In this document: positions 9,774 to 24,880 of the stretch, one piece after another
Layout: each line of letters begins with the position of its first letter
How positions within the stretch are numbered: position 1 is the first letter of the stretch
Assembly: GCA_947311845.1 (NCBI GenBank)
Contig: CAMZMU010000069.1
Span: 10,481,424 to 10,545,423 of the forward strand
Direction: 5' to 3'
Source of the DNA: Poa pratensis
Lineage: Eukaryota > Streptophyta > Magnoliopsida > Poales > Poaceae
Length of the DNA stretch: 64,000 nucleotides
Program-made: the position numbers and the translations under genes
Notes under the pieces: model-generated
Database searches by the model: none
What the model saw: the letters and a program-made list of their open reading frames with translations, nothing else
Told to the model about the DNA's origin: nothing

Positions 9774-10889
9774 GCGCATCAACCCCATAAGATAATTAAA
9801 TCTATCTGATGTGTGAAGCTATCTGTACATATCTAGGTATCAACCTTTACTGTACATGCAGTTATCTACATCCCTAGAACTCCGGTGATCACTACATACA
9901 GGCAAGGATCTTGTCAAGGCCGCTGGTGGGCATAAAGAGCAGGCTCTGTCAATTCTGGTTAAATATAAACGGTATCCCTCCGCCTGATCGGCATCCAGAT
10001 GTTGGCTAATGACCTGTGCATAGGCTTGTGGCAAGCAATCTTGCTTAACCGACTCTGTCAATTATGGGATCTCGCCGCAAAAAGTACTCGGAACTTGAGA
10101 AGATCACCCAATTTGGTGTTGGTTGTGCCTTGTCATTTAGGATCTTCTTAGCTCACAGTACCTTACCCATCTATAAATAATCAAACAAAAAGGGGATCAG
10201 CTGAGTACATTTCCTCTGGAGATGCTATTATTACCATTTGCAGCGGGACTATAGCCAGCTATTTAAAAAATTAATTTTACGTCACTTACTGGAGATGCTC
10301 TTATTACCATTTGCAAAAAAAGCAAAAAATATCAACGATAGTGACTGTATTTGATACACAACCATTAAAAAAATGAAGGGACCATTATGAGTTGAAAGTG
10401 AATTAAACTTGAACCAACTTTTTGTGGTGCAAAACTCCATGATTCATGTAGTTCGGTAGAGGGACCCGATCGTCGCTCTGTAGCACACTTCGATGGGCCG
10501 TGCTAATTCAAATTCACCATTACATAGCCATTTCATTTATTTTTCTTTGGGTAAATAGAAACAAGAACATACTTTTAAATATGGACATTTTTCAAATACA
10601 AGAATAAATAAGGAACATTTTTATGAACCTTTGAACATTTTTTTCAAACACGTGAACATATTTTAATAAATTTACATGTTATTAGTATAATAATTACGGG
10701 AAAATCATTTTGAAACATGAAAATGTTAAGATACAACACAAAGTTGCTCATACAGTACAAAAAATATTCATGTATTTTTAATAATATTCATGTATGTTAA
10801 AAAATTGCAACCATGTTCGAGAATAGAAACGGAAAAAGGGAAAGAGGGAAAAGAAAAAGAAACAAAAAATAGCCCGCATGGGCTAGCTC
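9774..10889. other. Intergenic, no gene seen
   Basis: AT-rich sequence with short A/T tracts and patches such as GAACATTTTT and ATTCATGTA repeats. I find no coding signal, splice pattern or structured element that I can support. Confidence 0.6.
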
Positions 10890-11425
10890 ATGTGGGATTC
10901 AGGCATGTCACCACGTAACTGGTGCCTTTCCATCCATCATTCTCTCTCCATCCAACGGTTGAGATAAAACCAAAAAGTTGAAGTCAAAATTTAAATATTT
11001 CAGCAAAATTTGAAAACAAATCTAGTAAATCGTATGTGGTCCTTTTTGTATTCTAAGAAAGTTTTGCTTTATTTGCATCACCCGTTTATGATTTAATAGC
11101 CTTTTAAGTTACAATACTCCCTACTATCCAAAATAAGTGTCCCAGTTTTAAACTGAGGTTAGTTCAAAACTGCGACACTTATTATGGATCAGAGAGAGTA
11201 TGAAAAGTTATTTTAAAATTAACCAATTATCCAAATGAAGCGAAACTTTCTCAGAATACAAAACGAACCCTATACGGTTTCCTAGAATTTTTTAAAAAAA
11301 TTCTGTAATAGTTGAATTTTGATTTCAACGTTTTGTGTTAATCTCAACACTGTTGGATGGAAGTGAAGGTGGATGGAAGGGCGCCATTTAGGTGCTGACA
11401 GGCCACTGAATCCCAGTCCATGCAG
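10890..11425. mobile_element. Long foldback (MITE-like) element with imperfect arms
   Basis: The left arm (about 10890-11110) pairs with the right arm (about 11205-11425) in reverse complement. Matching landmarks from outside inward are TGGGATTCAG, CCTTTCCATCC, CATCCAACGGTTGAGAT, GTTGAAGTCAAAATT and TTTGTATTCTAAGAAAGTTTTGCTT. The arms are diverged, so this is an old insertion, most like a Mutator-type MITE with long terminal inverted repeats. The exact ends and a target duplication are not clear. A Stowaway MITE sits in the loop. Confidence 0.7.
11117..11198. mobile_element. Stowaway MITE (82 bp), nested in the foldback loop
   Basis: It starts CTCCCTACTATCC and ends GGATCAGAGAGAG, with internal arms AAATAAGTGTC and GACACTTATTAT. 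Flanking TA dinucleotides at 11115-11116 and 11199-11200 are the target duplication, as expected for Tc1/mariner-type Stowaway elements. Confidence 0.85.
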
Positions 11426-11647
11426 CGGATCGAGTCGCCGCTCGAACTCGCGATGAATAGTTCATGCACCAACAATGCTACATTTACGGTCTGCATGTTA
11501 CGAACTTCATTTACAGAACGACGTGGAGAGAATCGCGGCCCTTGAATCTCGGGAGGCAAAAATATTTCCCACCAACTAAACTATTAATTCCCACATAATC
11601 CCGTAGGTTTAGCCTTTAGGCTCATTCTCGACGATCTAAAGATCAAG

Positions 11648-12540
11648 ATGGGAATAAGACCGAGGAGGAGGAGAACCAGAACTCCGGAGACAAATCTGCC
11701 CGCGCCGCCGCCGTCCCGGCGCCGCCGACTGAGCAGCGGCCGAGACGACTACGTGCATGTTCAAGACGATCTTCCTCGCTCGCCGGAGCGGAGGGACTGG
11801 GCGGCGCTGCCCCGCGACGTGCTGTGGGTCATCCTGAGCCTGGTCCCGCAAGAAGCCATCCTCGGCGCAGCTGGGCCCGTGTGCGCCTCGTGGCGGCGGG
11901 TGGCCCTCGACGAGCCGCTCCTGTGGCGGCGCATCGACCTCCCCTTCGAAGAGGACGATATGGTAGACCCGCCGGCGAGGTGGCAGGAGATGGCGTGTGC
12001 CGCCGTGCGCCGCAGCGCCGGCCGCTGCGAGTCCTACCGCGGCCGCGTCAACGACGACGTCCTGCTCTTCCTCGCAAACGGGTACGCACCAATCTCGTCT
12101 CACCTCTGCCGAGTCAACAGATCCTGATTTCCATTGGCTACTTGCATTGCAGAGCGCCGTCGCTGCGGAGTCTCCACGTGACGAGCCGGTTCGACATGCC
12201 CGTCGACAAATTCGTCGTGCTGGCGAAGAAGCTCCCTATGCTGGAGCAGTTCGTGCTGTCATACGGCCAGATCGAGCAGGCCACGCTGGAGGCCACGTTG
12301 GCCGCTCTCGTGGACTACTGCCCACGGCTCCAGCTGCTCCACGTCGACGGCTGTCGCAACTTGGATCCGATCAACACATCGCTGCGTGAGAGGCTGGAGT
12401 GCAGGATCAAGGATCTCCGGCTTCCAGGACCACTGCCCCCCCTCTGCGGACCGTGGCAGCCGCTGCCACTAATAATTGGTAGTTTTAATTTGGGCTTGGA
12501 CTTGGAATCAGATGATGAAGATGAACGCACTATCTTCTAA
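11648..12540 (+). CDS. F-box protein of the F-box/LRR (SKIP19/FBL23-like) type
   Basis: Two exons, 11648-12081 and 12153-12540, are joined across a 71-base GT-AG intron and give 273 residues. After a basic, low-complexity N-terminus the F-box spans about residues 50-98 (DWAALPRDVLWVILSLVP, CASWRRVALDEPLLWRRIDL), the Skp1-binding part of SCF ubiquitin ligases. The rest has the family's conserved RSAGRCE, APSLRSLHVTS and a leucine-rich segment (DYCPRLQLLHVDGC), then a short acidic tail. It would recruit a substrate to the SCF complex; the substrate cannot be inferred. The start is the first ATG after an in-frame-free leader. It is convergent with the UMP-CMP kinase gene. The C-terminus is slightly shorter than many grass paralogs. 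Confidence 0.9.
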
Positions 12541-12745
12541 TGCCTAGTATTAATTTGGAATTTCAAAAATAAATTGTTGTCGACAGGTGTAGTGGGAAAG
12601 ATGTGACTGAATGCAATAATAAACCATTGACCATTTGATGTAGAGACGAGTTGGGAACACAGGCAAACTGTTTACCGATATATAGCTAAAGTTCAGTTCC
12701 TCTCTCTTACATATCACAGCTACTTCGAATCAGACGATGAACGAA

Positions 12746-15196
<2,451 letters not shown>

Positions 15197-15991
15197 AGCT
15201 GCAAGCATTTCCGACAAGTGGGGATATATTAATATTTTGCAATGGAAGAGTAACCTTGTACAGTTCAGCAGAAAAGAGAGAAAATGTCAAAGCTCCATTG
15301 TGGGATAAATTGGCAGTGCAGCGCAAGTGGCAATATGATTTATACTTGCATTTTGTTATAGTTACATGCTTTGAAGATTCGAATATTGAGCAAATTAAGC
15401 CACAATGTTGCTTCAGCTACAGTAACAGCATATAGACAAACCGTGTTGTCTTTTATATTCCCGCAGCAATTCTTTTTTCACAAGATCTTCGCTTCAACTT
15501 CTTGATACATGCTATTACTTATAAACATGCGTTGAATTGAGCTATTAACATTTTTAACAGACAAGTTTAATGCAGAGTCTTGCATTAGCCCACACAATAC
15601 ATAGAATTTTGTACATACACACAATCATCCTCCACTTATATTCAACATTACAATAAAAACCATGTGTTAATCTAGAACACTTGACCCTAGGGAACTGATT
15701 GACCCTTATGTTTCACCTTATTCCAAATGCTTGATTGCTGCTATATGCGAGGGATTACTCCACCAGATTTCCGTGACAACAGCAAAGCTAACCAGTAAGC
15801 TATTAGGCCTCTATTGAGTGGGTACTTCACTATATTGGGAACCCTTTCCCCAGTAAGAAGAACGAATGAACAGTTTAGCTAGATGGAGTTCATTTTGATC
15901 TACCGCTTTCACTCTATAGACTAGAACAGTCAGATCGAGAATGATGGTGTAGCAGTCTAGCAGAGATAGAAGAGGTTTGAGAAACACGTAC

Positions 15992-16453
15992 CCTACTTGT
16001 GGAGCTCGTCACCGGGGAAGGCTAGGAGGAGAACGGGGAGGGGAAGCGCAGCGGCTAGACGGGCAGGCCTCGGCGAGCGTCGCCGACGACGAGCCGAAGA
16101 GGTCGCCGGTCACGGTGGCGGCGGCGGAAGGAATTAGGAAAGGACCCAACGGAACAAGTGACAGCCTTCGAGCCAGTTATGCCCTTCAGGTGCTCTCAGC
16201 AGATCTTTTCTTGACCGTTGGATCAAGATCAAACGGCGGGGTCAAGGGACAAAGGAATCCGCTATGGACACCTCTCGCCGGCGGCGCCGGCCTCTACCCC
16301 CACGCCGCAGAAACACTGCTAGGCTGCTGCTCGCCCGCCCGGCGATCACCTTTCCGATCTCACTTCCGAGCCGAGCAGAGGGAGGAGGCGCCACGTAGAA
16401 GGCTCCGGCTCCCGCTCCGGCTGCAGCGTCGGCGGGCGCAGGCGGCGGGGAGG
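15992..16453. promoter_or_regulatory. Bidirectional promoter/leader region between two host genes
   Basis: The kinase gene (minus) has a GC-rich untranslated first exon ending at the donor GTACGTG (15992). The TMEM192-like gene (plus) starts its coding sequence at 16454. Only about 460 bases separate the first donor of one gene from the start codon of the other, so both promoters must overlap. No clear TATA box is visible on either strand, which fits broadly expressed genes. Confidence 0.65.
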
Positions 16454-19400
16454 ATGGCACCCGAGCGGCGCGGTGCGGCCGTACCGGATGCTGCAGAGGA
16501 CGCGCTGTGAGTTTACCGCGACCTTCGCTCTACTGGAACCAGCCGCTCCCTCTGAATGTTTGCTTCTGGCGGTAGCATTTGATCTGAGTCCCGAGATCCG
16601 CAGCCCCAATCGCGTACAGATTGCGGTCGAGCCCGTGGTGATTTTTAGAATACGGGCTGTTAGTTGGATGCACGCCCCCTCATCTGGTGGCGCGACTTCA
16701 AGGGTAGAACCTGCATGTTCAGCATGTTGTTTGAGAAATTTTGTGTGAATTTTGTTGAGTAATCAGGTGGAAATCGAGTTAGTCGCCCCTTTGATGGTAC
16801 AGTGTGATTGATTTGAACTAGTAAATGACTCATATGGGAGCTATGGGGTTTGGGGACATGTAATTCAAACGTTATTGTGGGAGTTAACCTCTTTGATAAA
16901 TTTTGTGTCGTTGCGGTGGTGCTTGTAATATGATTTGGTTTGATGCAAGTACATGAATTTAACAAACTTTATTGAGGGAGTTAGTCTCTTTGATAATTTT
17001 GGTTATTCGTTGCTATGATGCATGTAATATGATTTGGTTTGATGCAAGTTCATGGTATTTCTCATCTCAAAAGAGGTACATGATTTTTGATAATTACAAC
17101 GATTCACAGGCTCTGCTATGGTCGTTGTTCTGCTGTGATTTACTGTACTCCCTTTCGGTGATGTTAATAGTTCTCTATGTATTGCTATTTTGTAAAGCAA
17201 TGACAATTTTTCATGTGATCATCTGTTATAAAAGCTCATCTTTATCATCAGAGTTTCGCTTGGTTTATTGGTCGTGCGCCTAGCTTTCGGAAAAAAAAAT
17301 CAGAATTGCGACATAAACATAAAATATGGATTGGTTTTTTTTTGTTTGTTTTATGCTGATCTATTGTAGCAAGCTGATTTTCGTTCTTTATTCCAAACCT
17401 CTCATACAGATTTGTTGACATAGTACATGAAGCCCCTCTATCTGATCAGCGGCATCCTCGAAGTGTAGTTGGTGGCACTCTGTACTGTATCTTATTGGCA
17501 AGTGAATATTTGCTAGTTTTCCTTTGTTTTCTTAATAGTGATAGACCATGTTATTTTTTCGTATCATCCTAGAGAGATTAGCTTAGAAGCAGTTCCATAC
17601 TTGAATTTAATAACGAAAACACTAGGAAAATATTTGTGTCTGCTAGTCCTCCTGACTGTATCGTAGAGAGATTACCTTAGAAGCAGTTTCATACTTGAAT
17701 TTATCCACAAAAACACTACGAAAATATTTGTGTCTGCTAATGTATCCTAGAGAGATTACCTTAGTAGCAGTTTCATACTTGAATTTCCTTTCTTGCAGTT
17801 TCTGATAATTGTGATTCATTCCTTCTTCTGTAGGCAGGTTATGCTGGTGTTGCCATAGCAGCTCCATGGATATTTGTCCTTATACCAGACATCATCGTTC
17901 CGTTGCTATGCAGCTGCAATGTTCTCCTTCTAATTGTTACAGGTTCATGTTTAATTTACTGGTTAGATGCTAGTAGGTTGTCACTTTTATATCTGGTGTA
18001 TGGACTATGGAGTTAACACTAACAGAAACTTGCTGCAGGTATATTCCAACAATATTGGGTTCATCAGGTCACAAAGGTGGGACTACAGGTACTGGACGAG
18101 AAAATTAACGAAAACTTCTAATTGAATTCTATTTCAGCACAAATAGACGATTTACTCAGTTCATTGTCACTTGGGTATGCGGAGAATGTATAATATTTTG
18201 AACAGAAAAGTCTTTCAACCATCAGTGCATAGCTATCAACCATTCATTACTATGTAGAGTTTGCCTTGACTGGTCAGTTCAGTAAGCTTTGTTTCCGCCG
18301 TTCGTTAATTGTTCACATGTTATCTCTGTAAAGATGTAGTTGCTGGTACAGTGCTCAAGCACCATAATTGTGTGGATTTCATTTATTGTGAATTGGGATC
18401 TGTTATTGGCCAGTGTCATCACAACACTAACCAAGTTTCTGCTTGTAAATGCAGGGCTATTATGATTTAAGTCAAAAACTGAAGCATATTGCCCGAATTC
18501 CATTTGCCACTATTGCATGTGGTAAGGATTAGCTAACCAAATCTATGCTATGTTCTAAAGTCAGCGGCCTTTATTTGTTTCTAGCTTTCAAGAAGCATTA
18601 TTCAACTGCCACATTCTTATCTAAATTGGATGATTTACTCTCTGTGATGATTATCTTGGTATTGTTTCTCTGCCTTTCTGGACATTATAGCAGATATGCA
18701 AAAAGTGTACTTGTAAAGCTGTGTTTTGTTTTCACGTCCATTGATCAATGTTTGATTTGGTAACGCGTTCACGTTAATAGTTGATATCCCAAAATACCAA
18801 TATTGCAATTTATTTTCACTTTACCTTTGCACATAATGTAGTTGGGGTAAAGACAGTAGATTTGTTATTTTTACGTAGTCATGATGACAAATATCCCAAA
18901 AATATGATTGCAGGTACTGCTCTGATGCTCTTAATTTTAGTTTGGCAGCCTGAAGTAAAAATATTATCAATTTCAGTTTTGCTCAGGTACAATTCTTCAG
19001 TTGAATACAATCTTTCCTTAAGTTGTTGACCTTTTCATCAGCAAAATTTATTAAGATAATCGGGTTTCTGTGTTCTTTAAAGGAAAGCATTATGGCATCT
19101 TTACGATTAAAATGAAATGAAATCCATTGCATAGTTTTGTGTTGATTTTAGTAGGAGGTATGAACTACATGTGAAGCCCTCGGGTTATTGGGTTGTTCAA
19201 TAAATATCAAGTGAGCGCATATGCTCACTAACATTCGTTTGGTTTGTAGCTTTGTCTCATTATTCTGATGAAGTTCAAATGACTAGTTGGGCAAACATAT
19301 ACAGTATAACCTTGTGCCATTTGTTGTGTTAAATCTTATACGTACATTACCTGAACAACCACAAAGCCGAGCAGTGTTCTATAACTTATGATACATTGTT

Positions 19401-22211
19401 ACATATTAACACTTTGTCAACGTTTGATGCAATTTCAGCGTGTATGTACTAAATTTGTTTAGAAGGGTAGTGCGGCTACGCATTTGTATCAAAAAAAAAC
19501 AAAGCCACTCCCATTTGGTTTTTAATGCTATCAGTTTCCAATCATGCAGGATTGCTCTACTGGTTGAAGTGATATGCGCTGGATGCTTCATGAGCTTATA
19601 CATAGGTGGGTTACGTTGTGTAGTTTGTCTAATTTTATTCCTGGCTTTTATAAGATGTTTTAGATATTTCAATATAGGCTACATACGGACTATAATGAGT
19701 GAATCTACGCACTAAAATATGTGTAGATACATCTAATTCAGGAAAAGGTAAAACATCTTATATTTCGGAACAGAGGTAGTACATGGTAGCCAGTATAAAT
19801 TACTAGTCTCTGTCGAGTAACTTTGTCAGCTTAACTTTGTATAACTGCATGTGACTTTTTGTTAATCATCGATTACATGGCAATTTGCAAACATTTGTTA
19901 ATTACTCATTATGTCCTGACCTCCTAAACATGTTGTTAGAGTAACAATTCCTATTGATAGCATCCGATTTTTTTTGAAATAGATACCATTATGTTGGTGC
20001 CCATGATACAGTTTCCCGTTGATGTTTTCTCGTTAGATGACATTGTGTAATATTCTGTCTGTAATTTCTAAATTTCATGTGCAGGGCACATCCATAAATA
20101 CAACTCTCTGAATGAGCAGCCTGACATTCTACAACCACTTTATTCCGCACTGCGACCATCTAGTTCATTGGAAGAGCTAAGGTGCAGTATAATTTTTTCT
20201 CTATTGATGAAAATATGTCCCATGGACTTAATACTCCATCCGATCCATAAAAAGTGTCGGGGCTTTAGTTCAATTTTGATCAAAGTGTCGGGGCTTTAGT
20301 TCAATTTTGATCAAAATTGAACTAAAGCCCCGACATTTTTTATGGATCGGAGGGAGTATGATTTTCCTTACAATTGTGTTATTTTTATTTGGTTAATGTA
20401 TAATTTATGGTAAAAACTAGCTGTGCTTGTGATTGCTGTCTTTGCATGTACAACTATTTGTTCTACTTCTTACACCCAGCACACCACCTGAAGCAACTAA
20501 GTGCAGGTGCTTCCTGTTAAAATATTGTAGGACACGGTATCATAGAGAATAGGAGTTTTGTGGTTATGGTCTTATGACTACCGACATTTATAAAGTAGTG
20601 CCACTTCGAAAGCAACCGTCAGTGAACTTTGTTCATGAAATCAATTAACATTCCTGTCATTTGACCTCTATGGATTGGTAATTTTGCAGGTACTATGATA
20701 CTCGCCTTTCTGACCAACAAATGGCATTGCTCCAGTACCAAAGGGACAATATTCATTATCTGAGTGAAGAGGTACTTGAAAAAAAGAAGTGCATATATTT
20801 GACAAACAACTTCATTTTTTTTTTGGTAAACAACTTCATTTCCTTGAAATGTTTATTTTCTCAATTATATATGTGACAGATTAGGAACATGTGTTACAAT
20901 AAGTCTTGACATTTTCACCTGCACCTCAGTTTTGTATGTAGTGCTGCCAAATAGTAGTGTATTTACACACAAAGAGTGAGTTTAGTTTTAAACGAAGCTG
21001 TTGCACAAAGATATTGAGTTGGCTAATGATTTTTTTGTCTCCACAAGGTTCTTAGGTTGCAAGAATGCTTAAGCAAGTACCAGAGAACTGTTTCTGCAAG
21101 CACTCCTCAGGTACAAATCAGTTCTAGCACTAACCTACCCTTCCTACCCTCTGAGGCTCTGAGTGCACATAGGTTTCAGAGTAAAAACTGTTCAATGATG
21201 ATATTTTTTAGATCAACCTGCTTAATGTTGATTTAGTATATTTACGTTTTCTCCTCGTAATTCTTCAGGTTGATCTTGCTCATCTATTAGCGTCTCGTGA
21301 TCAAGAACTTCGAGCATTGTCGGCTGAGGTATTACTTTTAGTCAACCAGATATTTGCATATGGCACAAATGACATCAACACATGCCAGATATGCATGTGG
21401 TGTTTTGGCTACCTTCTCTACATCTCTTATTATCTCAACTGTAAAGTAGCAGTTACGGAATTACTTATGAATTAAATTAAGTGAACGATGAGGCTGGTGG
21501 TCAAGTGTGAAAACTGTTACTTATTTCCGGCCTATCCATAGGAATTAAATCTGCTTAAAAATACTCAATATGTGTTCTTCCTTCTGCTGTGCATACTTGA
21601 AATGTTACTAGGACATCGACTTGGATAACTAGTGCTGGACAAATAAGAATACTCAATCTACTCTTTGTTAGCTTCAGGAATTGATCATGCTTTTCTGTAA
21701 ATATTCATCGTGTGTTAAGATTTTGCACGTTGCACATTTAGATGAATCAAGTGCATTCAGAGCTTCATCTTGCTCGTGACTTGATTGCTGAAAAGGACTC
21801 GGAGATCCAGCATATCCGTTCGAACAACAATCAAGTATGTCTGTTCAGTTTTGTGTTCAAATTTTACAGTAGCCGAACTAGCAGGATAGTACTTGTAAGA
21901 GGAAGCAGGGCAACATTTGTTTGATTCTGAACATGATAAAATGCAGTATGTCGAAGAAAACGAGAGGCTAAGAGCCATTCTTGGTGAATGGAGTGCTCGA
22001 GCAGCAAAGGTAACCGTGATAGAACACAGTACTGCTTTTTTTTAGCAGAATCATTCTCCTTAACACCATCATCTCAGTGTCTTTATGATGTGTATTATGA
22101 CAGCTGGAACGAGCACTCGAGGCCGAGAGGGTATCGAACATGGAATTACAGAAGACTCGTGCAAAACAGAGGGCAACCAACCAAGGAGAAACAAGCATAG
22201 GTGCATTTTAA
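16454..22211 (+). CDS. Four-TM, coiled-coil protein (TMEM192/FIP1-like)
   Basis: Fourteen exons read in frame: 16454-16506, 17410-17501, 17838-17942, 18039-18088, 18455-18521, 18914-18986, 19550-19605, 20085-20181, 20690-20771, 21048-21110, 21269-21328, 21742-21834, 21947-22009, 22104-22211, giving 353 residues. Four hydrophobic segments lie at about 41-62, 63-86, 114-133 and 147-166, followed by a cytosolic-type heptad-rich coiled coil (about 200-335) with many Glu/Arg/Leu, e.g. EENERLRAILGEW and LERALEAERV. The arrangement and length match the plant TMEM192-like family, which as I recall includes the FRIGIDA-interacting protein FIP1; I am confident of the architecture, less so of the name. 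Endomembrane localisation is likely by family. The final exon ends TAA at 22209-22211. Confidence 0.85.
16870..17056. repeat. Tandem duplication (~98 bp) in the first intron
   Basis: Two diverged copies share GGGAGTTA(A/G)(C/T)CTCTTTGATAA and AATATGATTTGGTTTGATGCAAGT. They lie within intron 1 of the TMEM192-like gene. Confidence 0.8.
17565..17790. repeat. Tandem repeat (~85-93 bp, 2.5 copies) in the second intron
   Basis: Copies start at about 17565, 17658 and 17743 and share AGAGAGATTACCTTAG and AAATATTTGTGTCTGCTA. The last partial copy reaches to about 50 bases before the acceptor of exon 3. Confidence 0.85.
19640..19779. mobile_element. Degenerate Stowaway-type MITE in an intron
   Basis: The right end CGGAACAGAGGTAG is followed by TA. 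Inner arms ATAAGATGTTTTA and TAAAACATCTTAT pair, and the middle (GGCTACATACGGACTATAATGAGTGAATC) is the usual body of a common Triticeae-type Stowaway family. The left tip is eroded. It lies in the intron after exon 7 of the TMEM192-like gene. Confidence 0.7.
20234..20356. mobile_element. Stowaway MITE with internal tandem duplication
   Basis: Ends CTCCATCCGATCCATAAAAA and the inverse TTTTTTATGGATCGGAGGGAG are flanked by TA (20232-20233, 20357-20358). The arm AAGTGTCGGGGCTTTAGTTC is present twice in direct order on the left and once inverted on the right, so one arm has been duplicated. Inserted in the intron between exons 8 and 9 of the TMEM192-like gene. Confidence 0.85.
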
Positions 22212-23551
22212 CTTCTCAGAAGTTTGCTCTGACAATCAAAACGTTATGATGATGTAAATTTTGTGAACTTGATTGATGGAAGAGACAAGCCTAAACAACA
22301 GCCATACTCGTCAATGTGTGCACGTCTCTGCCTTGGTTAGGAAAAAGGGTAGAACTTCAGAGAAAGGAAAACTGGAGAAGGGTAGAAATGTTGCTGGTTT
22401 GATGGAATCGACTTATATGTTTGTTCTGTAGCCTAGTATATTGGAACATCATGTTCATGTAACTATGTATGCGCCAACAAAAGATTGGATATGGGTAATG
22501 CAACAATTTGAACATGTCGCAAAAGTCGAGTGAGTCGGCGGCCTGTAGCCATCTCGTCGGCAAAATCCAACCGCGAAACTACGACGCGACAATGATCCGT
22601 CGATGCGCTAAACTTTTCTTGATTTCCGACATACATCGGTGGACCAAGAGGTCGCGATAAGTGTTGTAGCAAGTCAATAATTGGGGGATGCGTATAATCA
22701 TCGACCACAGAATTTAAACTCTCGTATGTGCCGACGTCCTCTTTGGTAGCCCTAGGTTGGGCAGCGTGCTGACGACGAACATTCGTGCAAGTGTCCCTAG
22801 AGCCTAGCTATTCTCTTTGTAGCCCTAGGTTGGGCAGAGCCGGTTTGTTTCTCTCGTTTGGCTACATCAGAAGAGATCGAGACGTAGGCTAACTCATCCA
22901 AGTGCACTTCCTAAGCATGTACGGAGTATTTGTTTCACTCACGGCCTCACGGGTACGTTCACTGCGTGGAGACGGCCGGCCAGGACGTACGACGACCCTG
23001 GACGAGGTCTCAAGTCAAGACTCAAGAGGTCAAAACGACGCACGAGGGTCGTATGGGCTCGTGACATGCCAGAGTTGACCAGTGCCCCATGGGCTGGGCT
23101 GCATTTTGCGTCAGGGTGCGTGGGCGCTCGTCTCTGTGAGTGAGAGAGTTTTGTCTTTTCAGCGGTCGATTCGTCTCTGTCAATATTGAGTGTTTGTCCT
23201 GTGCGCATGAAAACCTGGTTAGTTCAGCATATGGGGATTTTTGAGTTGCTCCATGGAAAAACTAATCAGTGGCCAAAATGAGATTTCAAAAATATTTTTT
23301 ATAGTACCGGTTTTGTTTTTGTTTTCGTACAGAACACCACACATATATATCGTTTCATCACGAAACTTTGACATGTATTTACAATATTTGTTTATGTTCA
23401 GCCAGAAACATGCGAGTCCTGGAGCCAAAACAACCCTCTCGTTCGGGGGATTCTTGGTTTAGTCCGTACACCACGAAATTAGTAGTACATGCTTTCTTGT
23501 AAATCACATGATCGGATTTGCACTAGAAAACGTGTACATGAGTGGGTGGAA
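22212..23551. other. 3' UTR, then intergenic
   Basis: The first few hundred bases are the probable 3' UTR of the TMEM192-like gene. Further right is unremarkable single-copy-looking DNA with a short direct repeat TAGCCCTAGGTTGGGCAG at about 22745 and 22819. I see no gene. Confidence 0.5.
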
Positions 23552-24880
23552 CCGTGAAAGGGTTTTGTACAAGATGACACACGCAACGTGCGGCTCCAAA
23601 ATAGATCATTACTCCGTTTCAGGTACACCCCTCCATCCACTTTCAACTGATACGACCTTTGGTGCTGCCACGCACGGGGAAAACTTTCTTTCTTGTCGAG
23701 TGTTTGCCTCTTTATTGACGGCCTGCACTGCATACCTCTTTTAAACATGCTAAGGTAATAATATTGGAAATAATACTGTAGAACTATGAGATTGGCGTAA
23801 TATGATGGATTTTGTATTGAGCCTCATGGGTACAGACTTGGAGGGCATGAAGCCTCTCTTAGAGATAAGGTAGGAGACGGATTACAAATCCTAAACTACC
23901 AAACACTAGTACACTGAATATATATCTAACACTCCCCCGCGGTTGTAGTGGTAGCGCGTGAACCACAGGAACGTCGCGGACGATTAGACCCGAAACAGAC
24001 ACCAGCAGGCTGACATCCCCTGTAGTCGTAGCGGGAGCGTCATGGACGATGCCACGGTGCAGATCCTTGGACTGAAGAGGAAGCTGGTGAGGTGCTTAGG
24101 CGAGGTGGTAGCCCTTTATACCGATGTCGAGGTAGCCGAAAGCATGGACGGTGCGCCTTGGTTGGGGTAGCCGTGCGAGGAGTCGCCGTGGTCGATGTCG
24201 TGGTTAGGGTTGCCGGTGTCGAGGTAGTGCGCAAGGAGAGTGACGGAGACGCGTCGAGATAGTCGTCGAGGATGCCGATGTCGGCCAGAGACGATGCAGT
24301 CGGAGCCGTCGAGTACAAGGTGGAGCCATAGTTTTGGCAGAACAAGGCGCACATCGGGGACAAAGGCATGCTCCGGTTTTGTCAGAACCAAGCACGCAAA
24401 GAAGAATTCGTTGACGCGGTCGAGGCAGTCTTCGAGGAGGAAGTCGATGCCGAAGACGTTGTCGAATTCGATGAAGACGAGGCCTTGACCCGAGCTTGCC
24501 AGACCCGGGGATAAGTCGGGGACGAAGGCACATACCGGTGTTGCCGGTACCGGGCGTGCGGAGGTAGGGACCATCATAAACTGTGCGCCAGTGTGAGAGT
24601 GACTAGCAAAGGAGTCCTCCTAGATAGTTGCGGGTCGCAGAGCAACATAGAGAGAGGTGTCGGTGCATTCCGCGGTTACGGGAGTAGACCAAGCAGTCCG
24701 TGAAAGGGTTTTGTACAAGACAACCGACGCAACGTGCGGCTCCAAAATAGATCCTTATTCCGTTTTAGGTACACCCTGCATCCGCTTTCGACTGGTACGA
24801 CCTTTGGTGCTAGCAGGCACGTTGAAAACTCTCTCTTTCTTGGCGAGTGTTTGCCTCTTTATTGCCGGCCTGCAGTGTAG
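23552..24880. repeat. Direct repeats (~180 bp) bracketing a 0.96-kb segment
   Basis: The block at 23552-23731 recurs at 24698-24876 with roughly 85-90% identity. Shared pieces are CCGTGAAAGGGTTTTGTACA, ACGCAACGTGCGGCTCCAAA and GAGTGTTTGCCTCTTTATTG. The segment between them has, on the minus strand, CGCGGGGGAGTGTTAGATAT followed by text resembling copia-type LTR ends, then GC-rich sequence. This could be an insertion between duplicated flanks or a rearranged retroelement remnant. No intact ORF. Confidence 0.6.

Noticed and set aside
24116..24577. 153-codon minus-strand frame
   Set aside because: No recognisable domain; lies within the repeat-flanked segment and overlaps other frames of equal length.
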